From contig CANLTZ010000014.1 of assembly GCA_947494145.1 (NCBI GenBank), forward strand, positions 62,001 through 126,000: a DNA stretch of 64,000 nt, written 5' to 3'. The stretch comes from an uncultured Jannaschia sp. GTDB lineage: Bacteria; Pseudomonadota; Alphaproteobacteria; Rhodobacterales; Rhodobacteraceae. The notes beneath the pieces are model-generated. The model saw only the letters and a list, made by a program, of their open reading frames with translations, ran no database searches and was not told where the DNA came from. Positions 38,071 through 47,694 of this stretch are shown in pieces (position 1 is the stretch's first letter; each line of letters begins with the position of its first letter). The position numbers were made by a program, and so were the translations under genes.

Positions 38071-39570
38071 TCAGCCGCGCCAAAAATCAGGATTGAAGAG
38101 CGCGATAAGCGCCAGTGCTTCAAGCCGCCCCACCACCATGGCGGCAGCCCAAATGCACTTGGCAGCGTCCGGAAAGGCGTTGAGCCCGCCGGTGGGGGCG
38201 GTCACGGATTCGGCCAGGGGGCCCGTGGTGCTAAGCCCCGCAACGGCCAGAATAAGCGCGGTTTCGAAATCGAGCCCCGTGGCCGCCAAGGCCAGGGTGA
38301 AGACGGCGATTGTGGTGGCAAATAGCATGAAGAAGACCCAGGCGGCCTCAATCCCCCGGGCGGACATGCGGCGCACGGCCCCCCTGCCCCCGGCCATGGA
38401 CGAGGGATGCACCAGCAGGTTCATTTCGCGCCGCCCATGCGCATAGAGCGCGTAGATACGCAGAAGTTTCACCCCGCCCGCCGTGGTCGCGACGCCGCCG
38501 CCAAACATGGCGAGGCCCAGTAGCATCACCGTGGGCGAATCGAGGCCTGACCAGGCGCGCGCGGTTTGCCACTCGGCGCTCTCGAACCCCGTGGTTGTCA
38601 GGAAGGACAAAACGGTGAAAGCGCTGCCCCAGAGCGCGCGCAACGCGGCGCCTGCATCGGCAGTGGCATCGACTTCGTATGCGCCCGCCCAATGTCGCGC
38701 GAAGAGCAGGATCGAAGCCAGAACCACGATACCGAAGGCGATGCGGATCTCGCGATCATCGAGCAGATCCAGGCTTTGGCCCGGGCGCAAATCGGTGGTG
38801 AAGGTCTGGCGGCTGACGGCGAAGACAAGGAAGGCAAAAATGGCTGCCTCGCCCGCCAGGCCCGCAGGGCTTCCGGCGACGCCGCCCATCGTGATGCCGG
38901 AGGTGGACAGGGTCGACATGGCGTGGATGGCGGCCTCGGTCGGGGAAGCCCCAAAGGCGGCAAGCAGGGCCCAAAGCGTCAACGTGAGCGCGGCATAGCT
39001 GGGCACCAGGACGGCCGCCGCCCGCGCGATTCGGCTTTCGGGCGAAGCACCATCGGCGCGCCGGTCCAGGCCAGAACTGTCGGCCAGCGTCACCTCGAAG
39101 CCACCCAGGCGCAGAGGCGCCAGGATGGCGGCGGCGGCAACCCAGATTAGCAGCCCACCCTGCCAGGCCACCATGGCGCGCCACAGATGGGCCGTCTCCG
39201 ACAGACGGTCGGTCGCGAAAAGCGAGCCGCCAGTGGTGGTCGCGGCGGCCACCATCTCGATGTAGGCGTTCAGGAAACGCGTGCTGGTCACCGCTTCGGC
39301 AAAGGGGACAGCGGCGAGGGCCGGTAGCAGTGTAAAGGCCGACAGAAGGGCGATCAGGTGGCTGCGCGTGATGTTCTGGGACCGCCGCCGCGCGGTGGCC
39401 GTGCCTATCGCGGCCACGAAGGCGGTCAGCAGCAGCGAGGCGTAGAAGAAGGCACGCGATTCCGGGTGGTCGTCCCGAACCAGCGCGTGGAGCGCTGGCA
39501 CCATCATCGACAGCGTCACGATGGTGGCCAAAACGACCAGCAGCGGAACGCGCGCGGCAAGCGCGCCCAT
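38071..39570 (-). CDS. trkH: Trk potassium uptake channel subunit
   Basis: A 499-residue inner-membrane protein with four pore-type repeats; selectivity-loop-like segments include AATTTGGSLFA, LSTSGITMGG, LTTTGFESA and LSTTGPLAES. It forms the K+ channel regulated by TrkA. Its ATG shares one base with the trkA stop (TGATG), so the two are translationally coupled. Confidence 0.95.
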   Translation of the reverse strand: MGALAARVPLLVVLATIVTLSMMVPALHALVRDDHPESRAFFYASLLLTAFVAAIGTATARRRSQNITRSHLIALLSAFTLLPALAAVPFAEAVTSTRFLNAYIEMVAAATTTGGSLFATDRLSETAHLWRAMVAWQGGLLIWVAAAAILAPLRLGGFEVTLADSSGLDRRADGASPESRIARAAAVLVPSYAALTLTLWALLAAFGASPTEAAIHAMSTLSTSGITMGGVAGSPAGLAGEAAIFAFLVFAVSRQTFTTDLRPGQSLDLLDDREIRIAFGIVVLASILLFARHWAGAYEVDATADAGAALRALWGSAFTVLSFLTTTGFESAEWQTARAWSGLDSPTVMLLGLAMFGGGVATTAGGVKLLRIYALYAHGRREMNLLVHPSSMAGGRGAVRRMSARGIEAAWVFFMLFATTIAVFTLALAATGLDFETALILAVAGLSTTGPLAESVTAPTGGLNAFPDAAKCIWAAAMVVGRLEALALIALFNPDFWRG

Positions 39571-40955
39571 CAGAAGAAATCCACCTGCACTTGAAGCAGG
39601 CGCTCCACTTCCGGGACGTCAGCGGCCAGCGCGAAGATGGCCACCACATCGCCTTCATCGATGCGCGTGCCGCCATCGGGTCGCACCACACGCCCATCTT
39701 CCTTCTGAATCGCGCCCACCAGCGCGCCTTCGGGGAAGGCCACGTCACGGATGACGCGGCCCGCCAGTGGCGAAGTCGACATGACCTGGGCCTCAATCAC
39801 CTCGGCCTCGGCATCACCCACGGAATAGACGTTGCGCACGCGGCCATGGCGCACATGGCGCAGGATGGAAGACACGGTGGTCTGGCGCGGGTTGACGTAG
39901 GCGTCGATGGCCAGCGGATCCATCAAGGGCACCATGGTCGGGTCGTTGATGAGCGCGATGGTCTTGCCGCAGCCCGCCACGCGGGCGCGGACAGCGGCCA
40001 GCATGTTGGTCTTGTCATCGTCCGTGACGGTCAGGACGGCATCGGCGCGCTCGATATTGGCCTCGCGCAGCAATTCGATGTCCAACCCGTCGCCCGACAG
40101 TACGATGGTGCGTTCCAGAGCCTCGGCCGCGCGTTCGGCGCAGGTGCGGTTGCGTTCGATCATCTTTGCGCGGATGCGTTCGGGTGCGGCTTCCAGCGCT
40201 TCGGCCACTGCAAGGCCCACATTACCGCCACCGATGATGACCACACGTTCCTGACGCCGGACTTGCTTGCCGAAGATTTCCTGGGTGCGGGTCAGGTCGT
40301 CGGAATTGCAGAGGATATAGACTTGGTCTCCAGCCTGGAGTTGGTCGCCCGGCTCAGGCGCAAACAGGCGCTTGCGGCTTGCCCGACGCACGCCCACAAC
40401 AACGGCACGCAAGGTGCTGAAAAGCTCCGACAATTGCCTGAGCGGCGTGTCTAGGACGGGGCAGTCTTCGTCCAGATGGAGACCGATGAACTGGGCGCGA
40501 CCATCCATGAATTCCTCGACATCGAAGGCCTCAGGCGCGCGCAGTCGGCGCAAAGCGGCTTCAGCCACTTCGCGTTCGGGACTGATGACAACGTCGATGG
40601 GCAGGTGGTCGCGGCGATACAGGTCGCTCCGAACGGCGGCCAGATAGGATTGGGCGCGCAGTCGGGCAATCTTGCGGGGAACCGTGAAGATGGAATGGGC
40701 GACCTGGCAGGTGACCATGTTCACTTCGTCGGAATGGGTGGCTGCGATCAGCATATCCGCATCTTCCGCCCCGGCCCGTTCAAGCACGTCGGGATAAGAT
40801 GCAAAGCCTGTAATGCCCTGCACATCGAGGCTATCGGTGGCGCGGTGCACGAGGTCGGGGTTGTTGTCGACCACAGTGACGTCGTTGCGTTCACCCGACA
40901 GATGGCGTGCAATCTGCCAGCCGACCTGCCCTGCACCGCAGATGATGACCTTCAT
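39570..40955 (-). CDS. trkA: Trk potassium uptake regulatory protein TrkA
   Basis: A 461-residue cytosolic NAD-binding regulator with two RCK units: the first starts MKVIICGAGQVGWQIARHL, the second VVIIGGGNVGLAVAEAL near the middle, each followed by an RCK_C part. The ATG at 40955 has GAAGGG upstream and gives the conserved N-terminus. Two palindromes lie 70-130 bases upstream. Confidence 0.96.
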   Translation of the reverse strand: MKVIICGAGQVGWQIARHLSGERNDVTVVDNNPDLVHRATDSLDVQGITGFASYPDVLERAGAEDADMLIAATHSDEVNMVTCQVAHSIFTVPRKIARLRAQSYLAAVRSDLYRRDHLPIDVVISPEREVAEAALRRLRAPEAFDVEEFMDGRAQFIGLHLDEDCPVLDTPLRQLSELFSTLRAVVVGVRRASRKRLFAPEPGDQLQAGDQVYILCNSDDLTRTQEIFGKQVRRQERVVIIGGGNVGLAVAEALEAAPERIRAKMIERNRTCAERAAEALERTIVLSGDGLDIELLREANIERADAVLTVTDDDKTNMLAAVRARVAGCGKTIALINDPTMVPLMDPLAIDAYVNPRQTTVSSILRHVRHGRVRNVYSVGDAEAEVIEAQVMSTSPLAGRVIRDVAFPEGALVGAIQKEDGRVVRPDGGTRIDEGDVVAIFALAADVPEVERLLQVQVDFF

Positions 40956-41024
40956 GTGGGGGCCCTTCGGCGCCGTGATCAGAGCGTTTTGGATAGGCGC
41001 CGCAGGGGTCCGGGTCAATCCAGG

Positions 41025-41070
41025 TCAAATGTCTGACATTTGAAGGTTGCATGTTTGAATGTCAGACATT
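41025..41070. promoter_or_regulatory. Two AATGTCNGACATT palindromes 30 bp apart
   Basis: A 19-bp palindrome (41025-41043, core AATGTCTGACATT) and a 13-bp palindrome (41058-41070, AATGTCAGACATT) have centres exactly 30 bp apart, about three helical turns. They lie between divergent trkA and the lipoprotein gene. The GT-N3-AC core resembles operators of the FadR branch of GntR regulators, but the factor is unknown. Confidence 0.75.
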
Positions 41071-41113
41071 TCAGCAGGCTTGCGAGGGCCCGGACCTCCA
41101 CTATGCTGGAGCA

Positions 41114-41554
41114 ATGAGATGCCTTCTCCCTGTTTTGGTCCTGTTGGCCGCCTGTGCCGATCCGGGCCCGCGCCCGGTTTGGATAAAGCCGGGCACGTCG
41201 TCGAGCGATGCCGAACGGTCCTTGCTGGCCTGTCAGCGCGAGGCCGGATTACGGTTTCCAGAACGGCGCGGCATCGCCACCTCACCAAGCGTGTTCATCG
41301 GCGGCGGTATTCGCAACGGTAACCGTTTCGGGGGGATCGGCACGGCGGTGGAGATCTACGATTTCGACCGAAATGAAGCCCCACGCGAAGCAGCCTTCGG
41401 TGCCTGTATGAATCGTCTGGGTTTCGCGTTGGATGAACTGCCAGGCTGCCCACCAGGTATCGAAGTGCAAGTTCTCCAAGCGCAACCTTTTGATACACGC
41501 GGGCTTTGCGTTGCGAATGGGCGCATCTCGGCGCCCGTCGCGCCTGTTCGCTAG
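41114..41554 (+). CDS. Small lipoprotein, hypothetical (146 aa)
   Basis: A 146-residue protein with a short signal and lipobox (PVLVLLAACAD) at the N-terminus, so it is lipid-anchored in the envelope. Several more cysteines are present (about C40, C98, C112, C132), suggesting disulfides, plus the Gly-rich FIGGGIRNGNRFGGIG. GGAG lies before the ATG. It opposes the ntr-trk genes and its stop overlaps the ntrX stop by four bases. Function unknown. Confidence 0.75.
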   Translation: MRCLLPVLVLLAACADPGPRPVWIKPGTSSSDAERSLLACQREAGLRFPERRGIATSPSVFIGGGIRNGNRFGGIGTAVEIYDFDRNEAPREAAFGACMNRLGFALDELPGCPPGIEVQVLQAQPFDTRGLCVANGRISAPVAPVR

Positions 41555-42945
41555 TCGTCGACGCGGGCCACGCGGGCACCGCCGCGCGCCGACGTAACAA
41601 CACCCAGCGATTTGAGCTTTCGATGCAGCGCGCTGCGCTCCATCCCGACGAAGTTGGCCGTGCGGCTGATATTGCCACCGAAGCGGTTGATCTGGGTCAT
41701 CAGATATTGCCGCTCAAACAATTCACGAGCCTCCCGCAGCGGCAAGCTCGCCAAGCTGCCCGACAGCGTCATCTCACCAGAATCGCCGCCCCCGTCTGAG
41801 GGGCTCGGCAATTCGGAAGGCTCGATGGGACCGGTACCATCGCCCAGGATAAGCACGCGCTCGATCATGTTTCTTAATTGTCTGACATTTCCCGGCCAAC
41901 GCATGGTTTGTAGCAGCGCCTTGGTCTCTTCGCCCAAGTCGCGCAGCGGCAAACCTTGGGCCTTGTTCAGTGCCGAAATGAAATGATCGGCCAAGACGGG
42001 GATGTCGTCGCGTCGCTCTTCAAGACTGGGCACGGGGATCGGAACGACGTTGAGACGGTGGAACAACTCTTCACGAAAACGGCCCGCCCGAATTTCTTGC
42101 TGCAGGTCGCGGTTCGTGGATGAAATCACCCTCAAGTCAACGCGCACCTTTTCCGAACCGCCGACGCGCTGGAAAGCTTGTTCAACGAGCACACGCAGTA
42201 TTTTTGACTGTGTTCCCAGGGGCATATCAGCGATTTCATCGAAATAGATTACGCCTTCATGGGCCTGCTCCAAGAGGCCGGGTTCAATCCCCTTCTCACT
42301 GGATTCACGCCCGAAGAGGACGACCTCCATCCGTTCGGGCTCAATCGAGGCCGAAGAGACGGTGACAAAGGGGGCCTGCGCACGATTGGAATTGGCATGA
42401 ATGTAGCGCGCGGCCACTTCCTTACCGGCGCCAGCCGGGCCGGTCAGCATTACGCGACCATTTGAATTCATGACCTTTTTCAGGCTCGACACCAGTGCCT
42501 TGAACGCAGCTGACTGGCCGATCATCTCGGCGGATGTAGCATCCTTTCGACGCAACTCGGAATTCTCATGCCGTAGGCGCGACGTCTCCATTGCGCGACC
42601 AACCACAACCATAAGTTGGTCGATGTTGAAGGGTTTCTCGATATAATCATATGCGCCCTGCTTGATGGCGGCGACGGCGATCTCGATATTGCCGTGCCCA
42701 GAGATAATGATGATGGGCACATCAGGATGCGTGCGACGGACGGATTTAAGAATATCAATCCCGTCCATGTCACTGTCTTTCAACCAAATATCAAGGATCA
42801 TCAGGCTTGGAGCCTCATCCTCGATGGCCAGCATACAGGCCTCGGCCGTGCCTGCCGTGCGGCAAGAATATCCCTCATCTTCCAAAATGTCCGAGATAAG
42901 ACCGCGAATATCGGACTCGTCGTCCGTGATTAGGATATCGCCCAT
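41551..42945 (-). CDS. ntrX: Nitrogen response regulator NtrX
   Basis: A 464-residue NtrC-family regulator: receiver with D52, AAA+ domain (Walker A GPAGAGKE; Walker B VIYFDEIAD) and a Fis-type HTH (GGNISRTANFVGMERSALHR). The loop after VLFGRESSEKG lacks the GAFTGA motif needed to engage sigma54, so it probably acts with the housekeeping sigma factor. It overlaps the ntrY end by 16 bases. Confidence 0.95.
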   Translation of the reverse strand: MGDILITDDESDIRGLISDILEDEGYSCRTAGTAEACMLAIEDEAPSLMILDIWLKDSDMDGIDILKSVRRTHPDVPIIIISGHGNIEIAVAAIKQGAYDYIEKPFNIDQLMVVVGRAMETSRLRHENSELRRKDATSAEMIGQSAAFKALVSSLKKVMNSNGRVMLTGPAGAGKEVAARYIHANSNRAQAPFVTVSSASIEPERMEVVLFGRESSEKGIEPGLLEQAHEGVIYFDEIADMPLGTQSKILRVLVEQAFQRVGGSEKVRVDLRVISSTNRDLQQEIRAGRFREELFHRLNVVPIPVPSLEERRDDIPVLADHFISALNKAQGLPLRDLGEETKALLQTMRWPGNVRQLRNMIERVLILGDGTGPIEPSELPSPSDGGGDSGEMTLSGSLASLPLREARELFERQYLMTQINRFGGNISRTANFVGMERSALHRKLKSLGVVTSARGGARVARVDD

Positions 42946-45173
42946 TTACCTTCCTCCTCGATATGGGGGAGCCTTATAATGGCCTCCGCCCCTGCATGCC
43001 CCGACGCGTCGGGTTCGGCGTCACGCAGTTCCAGCGTGCCGCCATGTTCTTCGATGATCTTCTTAACGATGGGCAAGCCGAGCCCCGTCCCCTGATCGCG
43101 GGTCGTAACGTAAGGTTCAAAAAGCCGCGCACGGTCTTGTGGCAGCCCGATACCAGTGTCGCTGATGCGAATCTCCAGATGGCTGCCATTTGTATCCATG
43201 CTAACGCCGACCCGCTTGTCGAACTGACCAGGCTTCTTTTCTTCGCGGGTCTCGATGGCTTCACCGGCGTTTTTGATCAGGTTGGTGAAGGCCTGCCCCA
43301 TCATTGTGGGATCAAACTCAGCCGGCACCGGGTCTTGGGGGATGCTTGACGACAATTCCACTGGATCCAGCGCCGCCCTTTGAAGGATGACAGTTTCGCG
43401 CAGAAGTGCGGCAAGGTCGCCACGTTGCCGCTGGGGTTCGGGCATGCGTGCGAACCGGCTGAATTCATCAACGATGTGTCGCAGGTCACGTGTCTGGCGG
43501 ACGATGATGTCTGTCAATTCCGTCAGAATTTCAGCACTTTCCGGTCCCAACTCGCGCGAGAAGCGGCGGCTGAGTCGCTCAGCCGACAAGCGGATCGGTG
43601 TGAGCGGGTTCTTGATCTCATGGGCGATGCGACGCGCCACATCGGCCCAAGCCGCCATCCGCTGGGCGCTGACCAATTCGGTGACATCATCAAATGCGAC
43701 GACGTACCCTTCCGGCGTGCCATCAGTTCCAGGCCGAACAGCCAAACGAACCAGAAGATTTTCCAACTGGCCATTGCGGGCCAAGCGAATCTCTTCTTGG
43801 ACGGTTTCAGCGTGACGATCGCGCAAGCGGTTGAAGAGTGGGCTAAACTCGGGGGCCAGGCGATCAAGTGGAACACCGTAGCGCTCTCCCTTCAGGCCCA
43901 AAAGGCGCTGGGCAGAGCGGTTCATGAAATCGATCCGCCCCTCGGGGTCGAGACCGATGACCCCCGCGGTGACGGACCCCAGCACGCTATCGAAGAGCCG
44001 ACGGCGCCGCTCGGTCTGTGTGTTCGTTTCAACCAACGCATCCCGCTGGCCCTTCAACTGACGCGTCATCTGGTTGAAAATGCGGCCCAACATGGCGATC
44101 TCGTCCTCGCCATCTTCTTCTTTGACGCGTACATTCAAATCGCCTTCGCCGACGCTTTGGGCGGCCTCCGCCAAACGACCGACGGGGCGGGACAGACGCT
44201 CGGCAAACCACAAGCCCGCCCAAGTTGCCGCAAGAATGAGGATGAGGGCGAAGCCGAGATAGAGTAGACCGAACTCAAAGAGCAATCGGCCGCGGCTTTG
44301 TTCCAGTTGTTGGTAAAGCTGGGCGGTGGCGCGGGTTTCGTCGAGCAGTTCCAGGATGTCGCCATCGACCGCACGGGTGACATACAGGAACCGGTCGTCA
44401 TAGGCCGTAAGCCGCAGAAGGGCGCGGAACTCGTCGAGCCCTTCATCCTCGATCAAGACGACTTCGCCATCCCGGGCGCGCGCAATCTGCGCGGAAGTAA
44501 CCGGTTCAAAATCAAAGAGATAAGAACGGTCCCCACGGGCGCGAATTTCACCGGTTCCGTCGATGACGAAAGCTTCCTCTAGGCCGCGTTGAACGAAGTC
44601 TTGTCCCTGACTCAGAAGTTGCCGCAGATCGCCGTCGCCCATGAAGAAGGCGGCGCGTTTCGAGACGTTCATATAGCCAGCGAGGCCGCGCGCATCTTCC
44701 GTCAGGCCGTCACGCAGTTCTTGCGCATAAGCCTGAGCGGCTTCGACGGAATTACCAAGCGCGTTACGAACCCGATCGGAAAACCAACCTTCGAGCCCCA
44801 CATTGATTGTGATCGTCGCGAAGATAGCGGTGAGAACCGTAGGAATAAGGGCGATGCCGACGAAAACGCCCGTCAGGCGAAGGTGTAATTGTGACCCGGC
44901 GGACCGCGCGCGACGGGCGGCGAGCATCCGGGTAACTCGGCGCACGACGAGTGCCGCAATCGCGAGGATGTAAATCAGGTCGGCCAGAAGGATAACGCGG
45001 AGCCAAGTTAGCTCTCCGGTCGGGCCGCGCAGGTTAAAGGCAAGGAATGTCAGGCCCACCAGCACGGGGCCCAGCGTCACCAGAACAAGGGCGACGATGG
45101 TTTGCAACTGACGACGTCCGCCCCGAAGTAGGGGGCGAGTCGGCGGATGGCCTAGCGTGGTGGGAGCCCGCAA
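42930..45173 (-). CDS. ntrY: Membrane sensor histidine kinase NtrY
   Basis: A 747-residue kinase: three to four N-terminal membrane helices flanking a periplasmic domain, a HAMP domain, a PAS domain (SVLGSVTAGVIGLDPEGRID), HisKA with AHEIKNPLTPIRLSAERL, and HATPase (NLIKNAGEA; GTGLGLPIVKKI). It phosphorylates NtrX and in relatives senses redox or nitrogen status. It lies 76 bases after ntrC. Confidence 0.95.
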   Translation of the reverse strand: MRAPTTLGHPPTRPLLRGGRRQLQTIVALVLVTLGPVLVGLTFLAFNLRGPTGELTWLRVILLADLIYILAIAALVVRRVTRMLAARRARSAGSQLHLRLTGVFVGIALIPTVLTAIFATITINVGLEGWFSDRVRNALGNSVEAAQAYAQELRDGLTEDARGLAGYMNVSKRAAFFMGDGDLRQLLSQGQDFVQRGLEEAFVIDGTGEIRARGDRSYLFDFEPVTSAQIARARDGEVVLIEDEGLDEFRALLRLTAYDDRFLYVTRAVDGDILELLDETRATAQLYQQLEQSRGRLLFEFGLLYLGFALILILAATWAGLWFAERLSRPVGRLAEAAQSVGEGDLNVRVKEEDGEDEIAMLGRIFNQMTRQLKGQRDALVETNTQTERRRRLFDSVLGSVTAGVIGLDPEGRIDFMNRSAQRLLGLKGERYGVPLDRLAPEFSPLFNRLRDRHAETVQEEIRLARNGQLENLLVRLAVRPGTDGTPEGYVVAFDDVTELVSAQRMAAWADVARRIAHEIKNPLTPIRLSAERLSRRFSRELGPESAEILTELTDIIVRQTRDLRHIVDEFSRFARMPEPQRQRGDLAALLRETVILQRAALDPVELSSSIPQDPVPAEFDPTMMGQAFTNLIKNAGEAIETREEKKPGQFDKRVGVSMDTNGSHLEIRISDTGIGLPQDRARLFEPYVTTRDQGTGLGLPIVKKIIEEHGGTLELRDAEPDASGHAGAEAIIRLPHIEEEGKWAIS

Positions 45174-45249
45174 GTGTGCCTCGTTTCAATGCCTTACCGT
45201 GCGTTTGTCTTGTCGGGGTTGTGCCCGATCCGCAACGCATGTGGCGTAT

Positions 45250-46614
45250 TTACATCAACTTACGGCGCCGTGTCACCAGAATATCGAGGTCCGTGATCTT
45301 CTTTCTGAGCGTATTCCGGTTGATCCCCAGAAGATCCGCGCAGCGCGCCTGATTTCCGCCCGTTGCGTCAAGCGCGATTTCGATGAGCGGCGCCTCAACT
45401 TCACGCAGAACACGTTGATAGAGGCCGGCTGGCGGCAATTGCCCACCCTGTAGGTCGAAATGGCGTCGCAGGTGTTTTTCCACCGCTTCCGAGAGCCTGT
45501 CCGTGGCGGCCGCAGGGCTGGGGCCGGCCGTGGCGGCGCCAAGGACGTTCTCGACCTCGACCCGGGCGATTTCTTCGGCAGGGCTGGTCACGACCAAGCG
45601 GCGAACGGCATTTTCCAACTGTCTGACATTGCCGGGCCAGGGGTGGGCCCGAATGGCTGTCATTGCATCATCGGAGAAGCGACGCAGCACGGCGCCCTCC
45701 TTCTCGGCACGACCAAGGAAATGCGCGGCAAGAAGCGGGATATCGTCCACACGTTCGCGCAAAGTCGGCACGTCGAGCTGCGCGCCAGCCAGCCGGTAAT
45801 AGAGATCGGATCGGAAACCGTCTTCTTCCGCGTCCAGTCGAGGGGTCAGGTCGCGCTGGACGGTGGCCATGATACGCGGCCCGCCGGTTCCGTCTAGGGC
45901 GTCCAGCATCCGGACAACGCGCTGCTGTTGTTCACGATCCAGATCGCCCACTTCATCAAACAAGATCGTCCCGCCCCGAGCTTTAGAAAGAAGGTCGGAC
46001 GGTCCATCGAACCCTTCCAGATCGGTCCCATTGGCGATCACGAAGGGCAAGGTGCGGCGATCGGAAAAATCGTGGATGGCGCGAGCAATCAGAGATTTGC
46101 CGGTGCCGCTTTCGCCAGTGATAAGAACGGGAAGATCCGTATTCATCACGCGCGCCACGAGCCGGTAGAGCGCCTGCATTTTTGGTGTCCGCCCCACGAG
46201 CGGCAGATCATCGGTGGGCTCTGATGGGGCAGAAGGCGCCGGGGCCGCGCGTTTTTGTTGGAGCGCCCGCGACGCTCGCTTCATCAAGTCGGGCAGATCG
46301 AAGGGTTTCGGCAAGTAGTCGTAGGCGTCTGCCTCGGTAGCCTGGATCGCAGTCATGATCGTGTTTTGGGCAGAAATCACAATGACCGGCAGGCCGGGCC
46401 GCTCGGCGCCAATGCGGGGCAACATGTCGAGCCCATTGCCATCGGGCATCATGACATCGGATATGACGAGGTCACCCTTCCCTTCCTCGACCCATCGCAT
46501 GAGGGTCATGAGCGAGGAGGTCGCATGGACCTTGCACCCGGCACGCGTGAGCGCCTGGGTCAAGACGGTGCGGATCGTGCGGTCATCATCGGCGACCAGA
46601 ATAGTGCCATCCAT
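45250..46614 (-). CDS. ntrC: Nitrogen regulator NtrC (sigma54-independent type)
   Basis: A 454-residue regulator: receiver (D53, K103), AAA+ domain (Walker A GESGTGKS 167-174; Walker B ILFDEVGD 217-224) and Fis HTH ([20 protein letters not shown]). Between them the segment [20 protein letters not shown] replaces the usual ELFGHEKGAFTGA stretch, which is deleted. NtrC of Rhodobacter has the same loss and activates sigma70 promoters. ntrB ends directly before it. Confidence 0.96.
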   Translation of the reverse strand: MDGTILVADDDRTIRTVLTQALTRAGCKVHATSSLMTLMRWVEEGKGDLVISDVMMPDGNGLDMLPRIGAERPGLPVIVISAQNTIMTAIQATEADAYDYLPKPFDLPDLMKRASRALQQKRAAPAPSAPSEPTDDLPLVGRTPKMQALYRLVARVMNTDLPVLITGESGTGKSLIARAIHDFSDRRTLPFVIANGTDLEGFDGPSDLLSKARGGTILFDEVGDLDREQQQRVVRMLDALDGTGGPRIMATVQRDLTPRLDAEEDGFRSDLYYRLAGAQLDVPTLRERVDDIPLLAAHFLGRAEKEGAVLRRFSDDAMTAIRAHPWPGNVRQLENAVRRLVVTSPAEEIARVEVENVLGAATAGPSPAAATDRLSEAVEKHLRRHFDLQGGQLPPAGLYQRVLREVEAPLIEIALDATGGNQARCADLLGINRNTLRKKITDLDILVTRRRKLM

Positions 46615-47694
46615 CTATTGATCCTCAATAGTTTGCGGGTCGTCGTTCATGTTCTTTGGCGCCAGCGGAAGGGACACGCGAAACGCTGTATGTCCGGGCT
46701 TGCTATCGACGGAAATCCAGCCGCCATGGTCGTGAAGAATTTTCGAAACCAGGGCCAGGCCAAGTCCCGTGCCGTTTTCACGACCAGAGACGAAAGGCTC
46801 AAACAGGCTGGCCGCCATGTCAGATGGGACGCCGGGGCCATTGTCGATTACTTCAACGTGCAGAGGAAGCGCACCGCGGCTGCCATCAGGTTGGCGAACA
46901 CGCAGGTTGAGCTCATAGAACGTTCGCAGAGTGACTTTTCCACCATGTTCAGCAACTTGTGCGGCATTCTTCAACAGGTTCAGGAAGACCTGCTGAAGCT
47001 GGTCCGGATCCCCCAAAGTCGGCGGTAGCGACGGGTCGTAGGCTTCCTCAATCGTCATATGAGCGGCAAAACCAACCATGGCAGACCGTCTCGCACGGTC
47101 GAGTACATCGTGAATATTGACGGCACGACGCTGTGGGGGGCGCAAGTTTCCAAACTGTTCCACCTGTTCGAGAAGTTTGACGATCCGGCGCGTTTCCGTA
47201 ACAATGAGTTCCGTTAATTCAAGATCTTCCGACGCGAGGTTCATGCTGAGAAGCTGTGCCGCGCCCGTAATCCCCGCGAGGGGGTTCTTGATTTCATGGG
47301 CCAGCATTTCAGCCATGCCAATGGCCGAACGCGCCGCCGTGCGGGAGTTCTGGGCGCGATCAAGCCGCCCCGCGATCTCCTGAGGTGCGATCAGCAGCAG
47401 CACACCGGCTTCAAGCGACGAAAGATGTAAATCGCAGCGCAAGGCAGGGCCAGAGCCCACGCGCAGTGCCACATCGTGAAGCGTTAGCGGCGCCAGATTG
47501 CGTCGCACGCGTGCTGTCGCGTGGGCAAGCCCCCCTTCCAGATCGATCAGTTCCCAGAGCGGATGTGCAGACATCGCCCGACTTGAGCGGTTCAAGAAGT
47601 TTTCGGCCTGACCGTTGGACTCGGCCACGCGGTCGTCGGCATCCAGTATGAAGGCCGGCATGGGCAGCGCTTGCCAGAGATCCGCTTGCGTCAT
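46615..47694 (-). CDS. ntrB: Nitrogen sensor kinase NtrB
   Basis: A 359-residue cytosolic kinase/phosphatase: PAS-like N-terminus (about 10-110), HisKA with H133 in AEMLAHEIKNPLAGITGAAQ, HATPase with NLLKNAAQVAE and GTGLGLALVSKI. It acts on NtrC under PII control. Its start overlaps the dusB end by four bases. Confidence 0.95.
   Translation of the reverse strand: MTQADLWQALPMPAFILDADDRVAESNGQAENFLNRSSRAMSAHPLWELIDLEGGLAHATARVRRNLAPLTLHDVALRVGSGPALRCDLHLSSLEAGVLLLIAPQEIAGRLDRAQNSRTAARSAIGMAEMLAHEIKNPLAGITGAAQLLSMNLASEDLELTELIVTETRRIVKLLEQVEQFGNLRPPQRRAVNIHDVLDRARRSAMVGFAAHMTIEEAYDPSLPPTLGDPDQLQQVFLNLLKNAAQVAEHGGKVTLRTFYELNLRVRQPDGSRGALPLHVEVIDNGPGVPSDMAASLFEPFVSGRENGTGLGLALVSKILHDHGGWISVDSKPGHTAFRVSLPLAPKNMNDDPQTIEDQ

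Noticed and set aside
43380-44267. 295-codon plus-strand frame opposite ntrY
   Set aside because: Antisense shadow within a clear histidine kinase gene.
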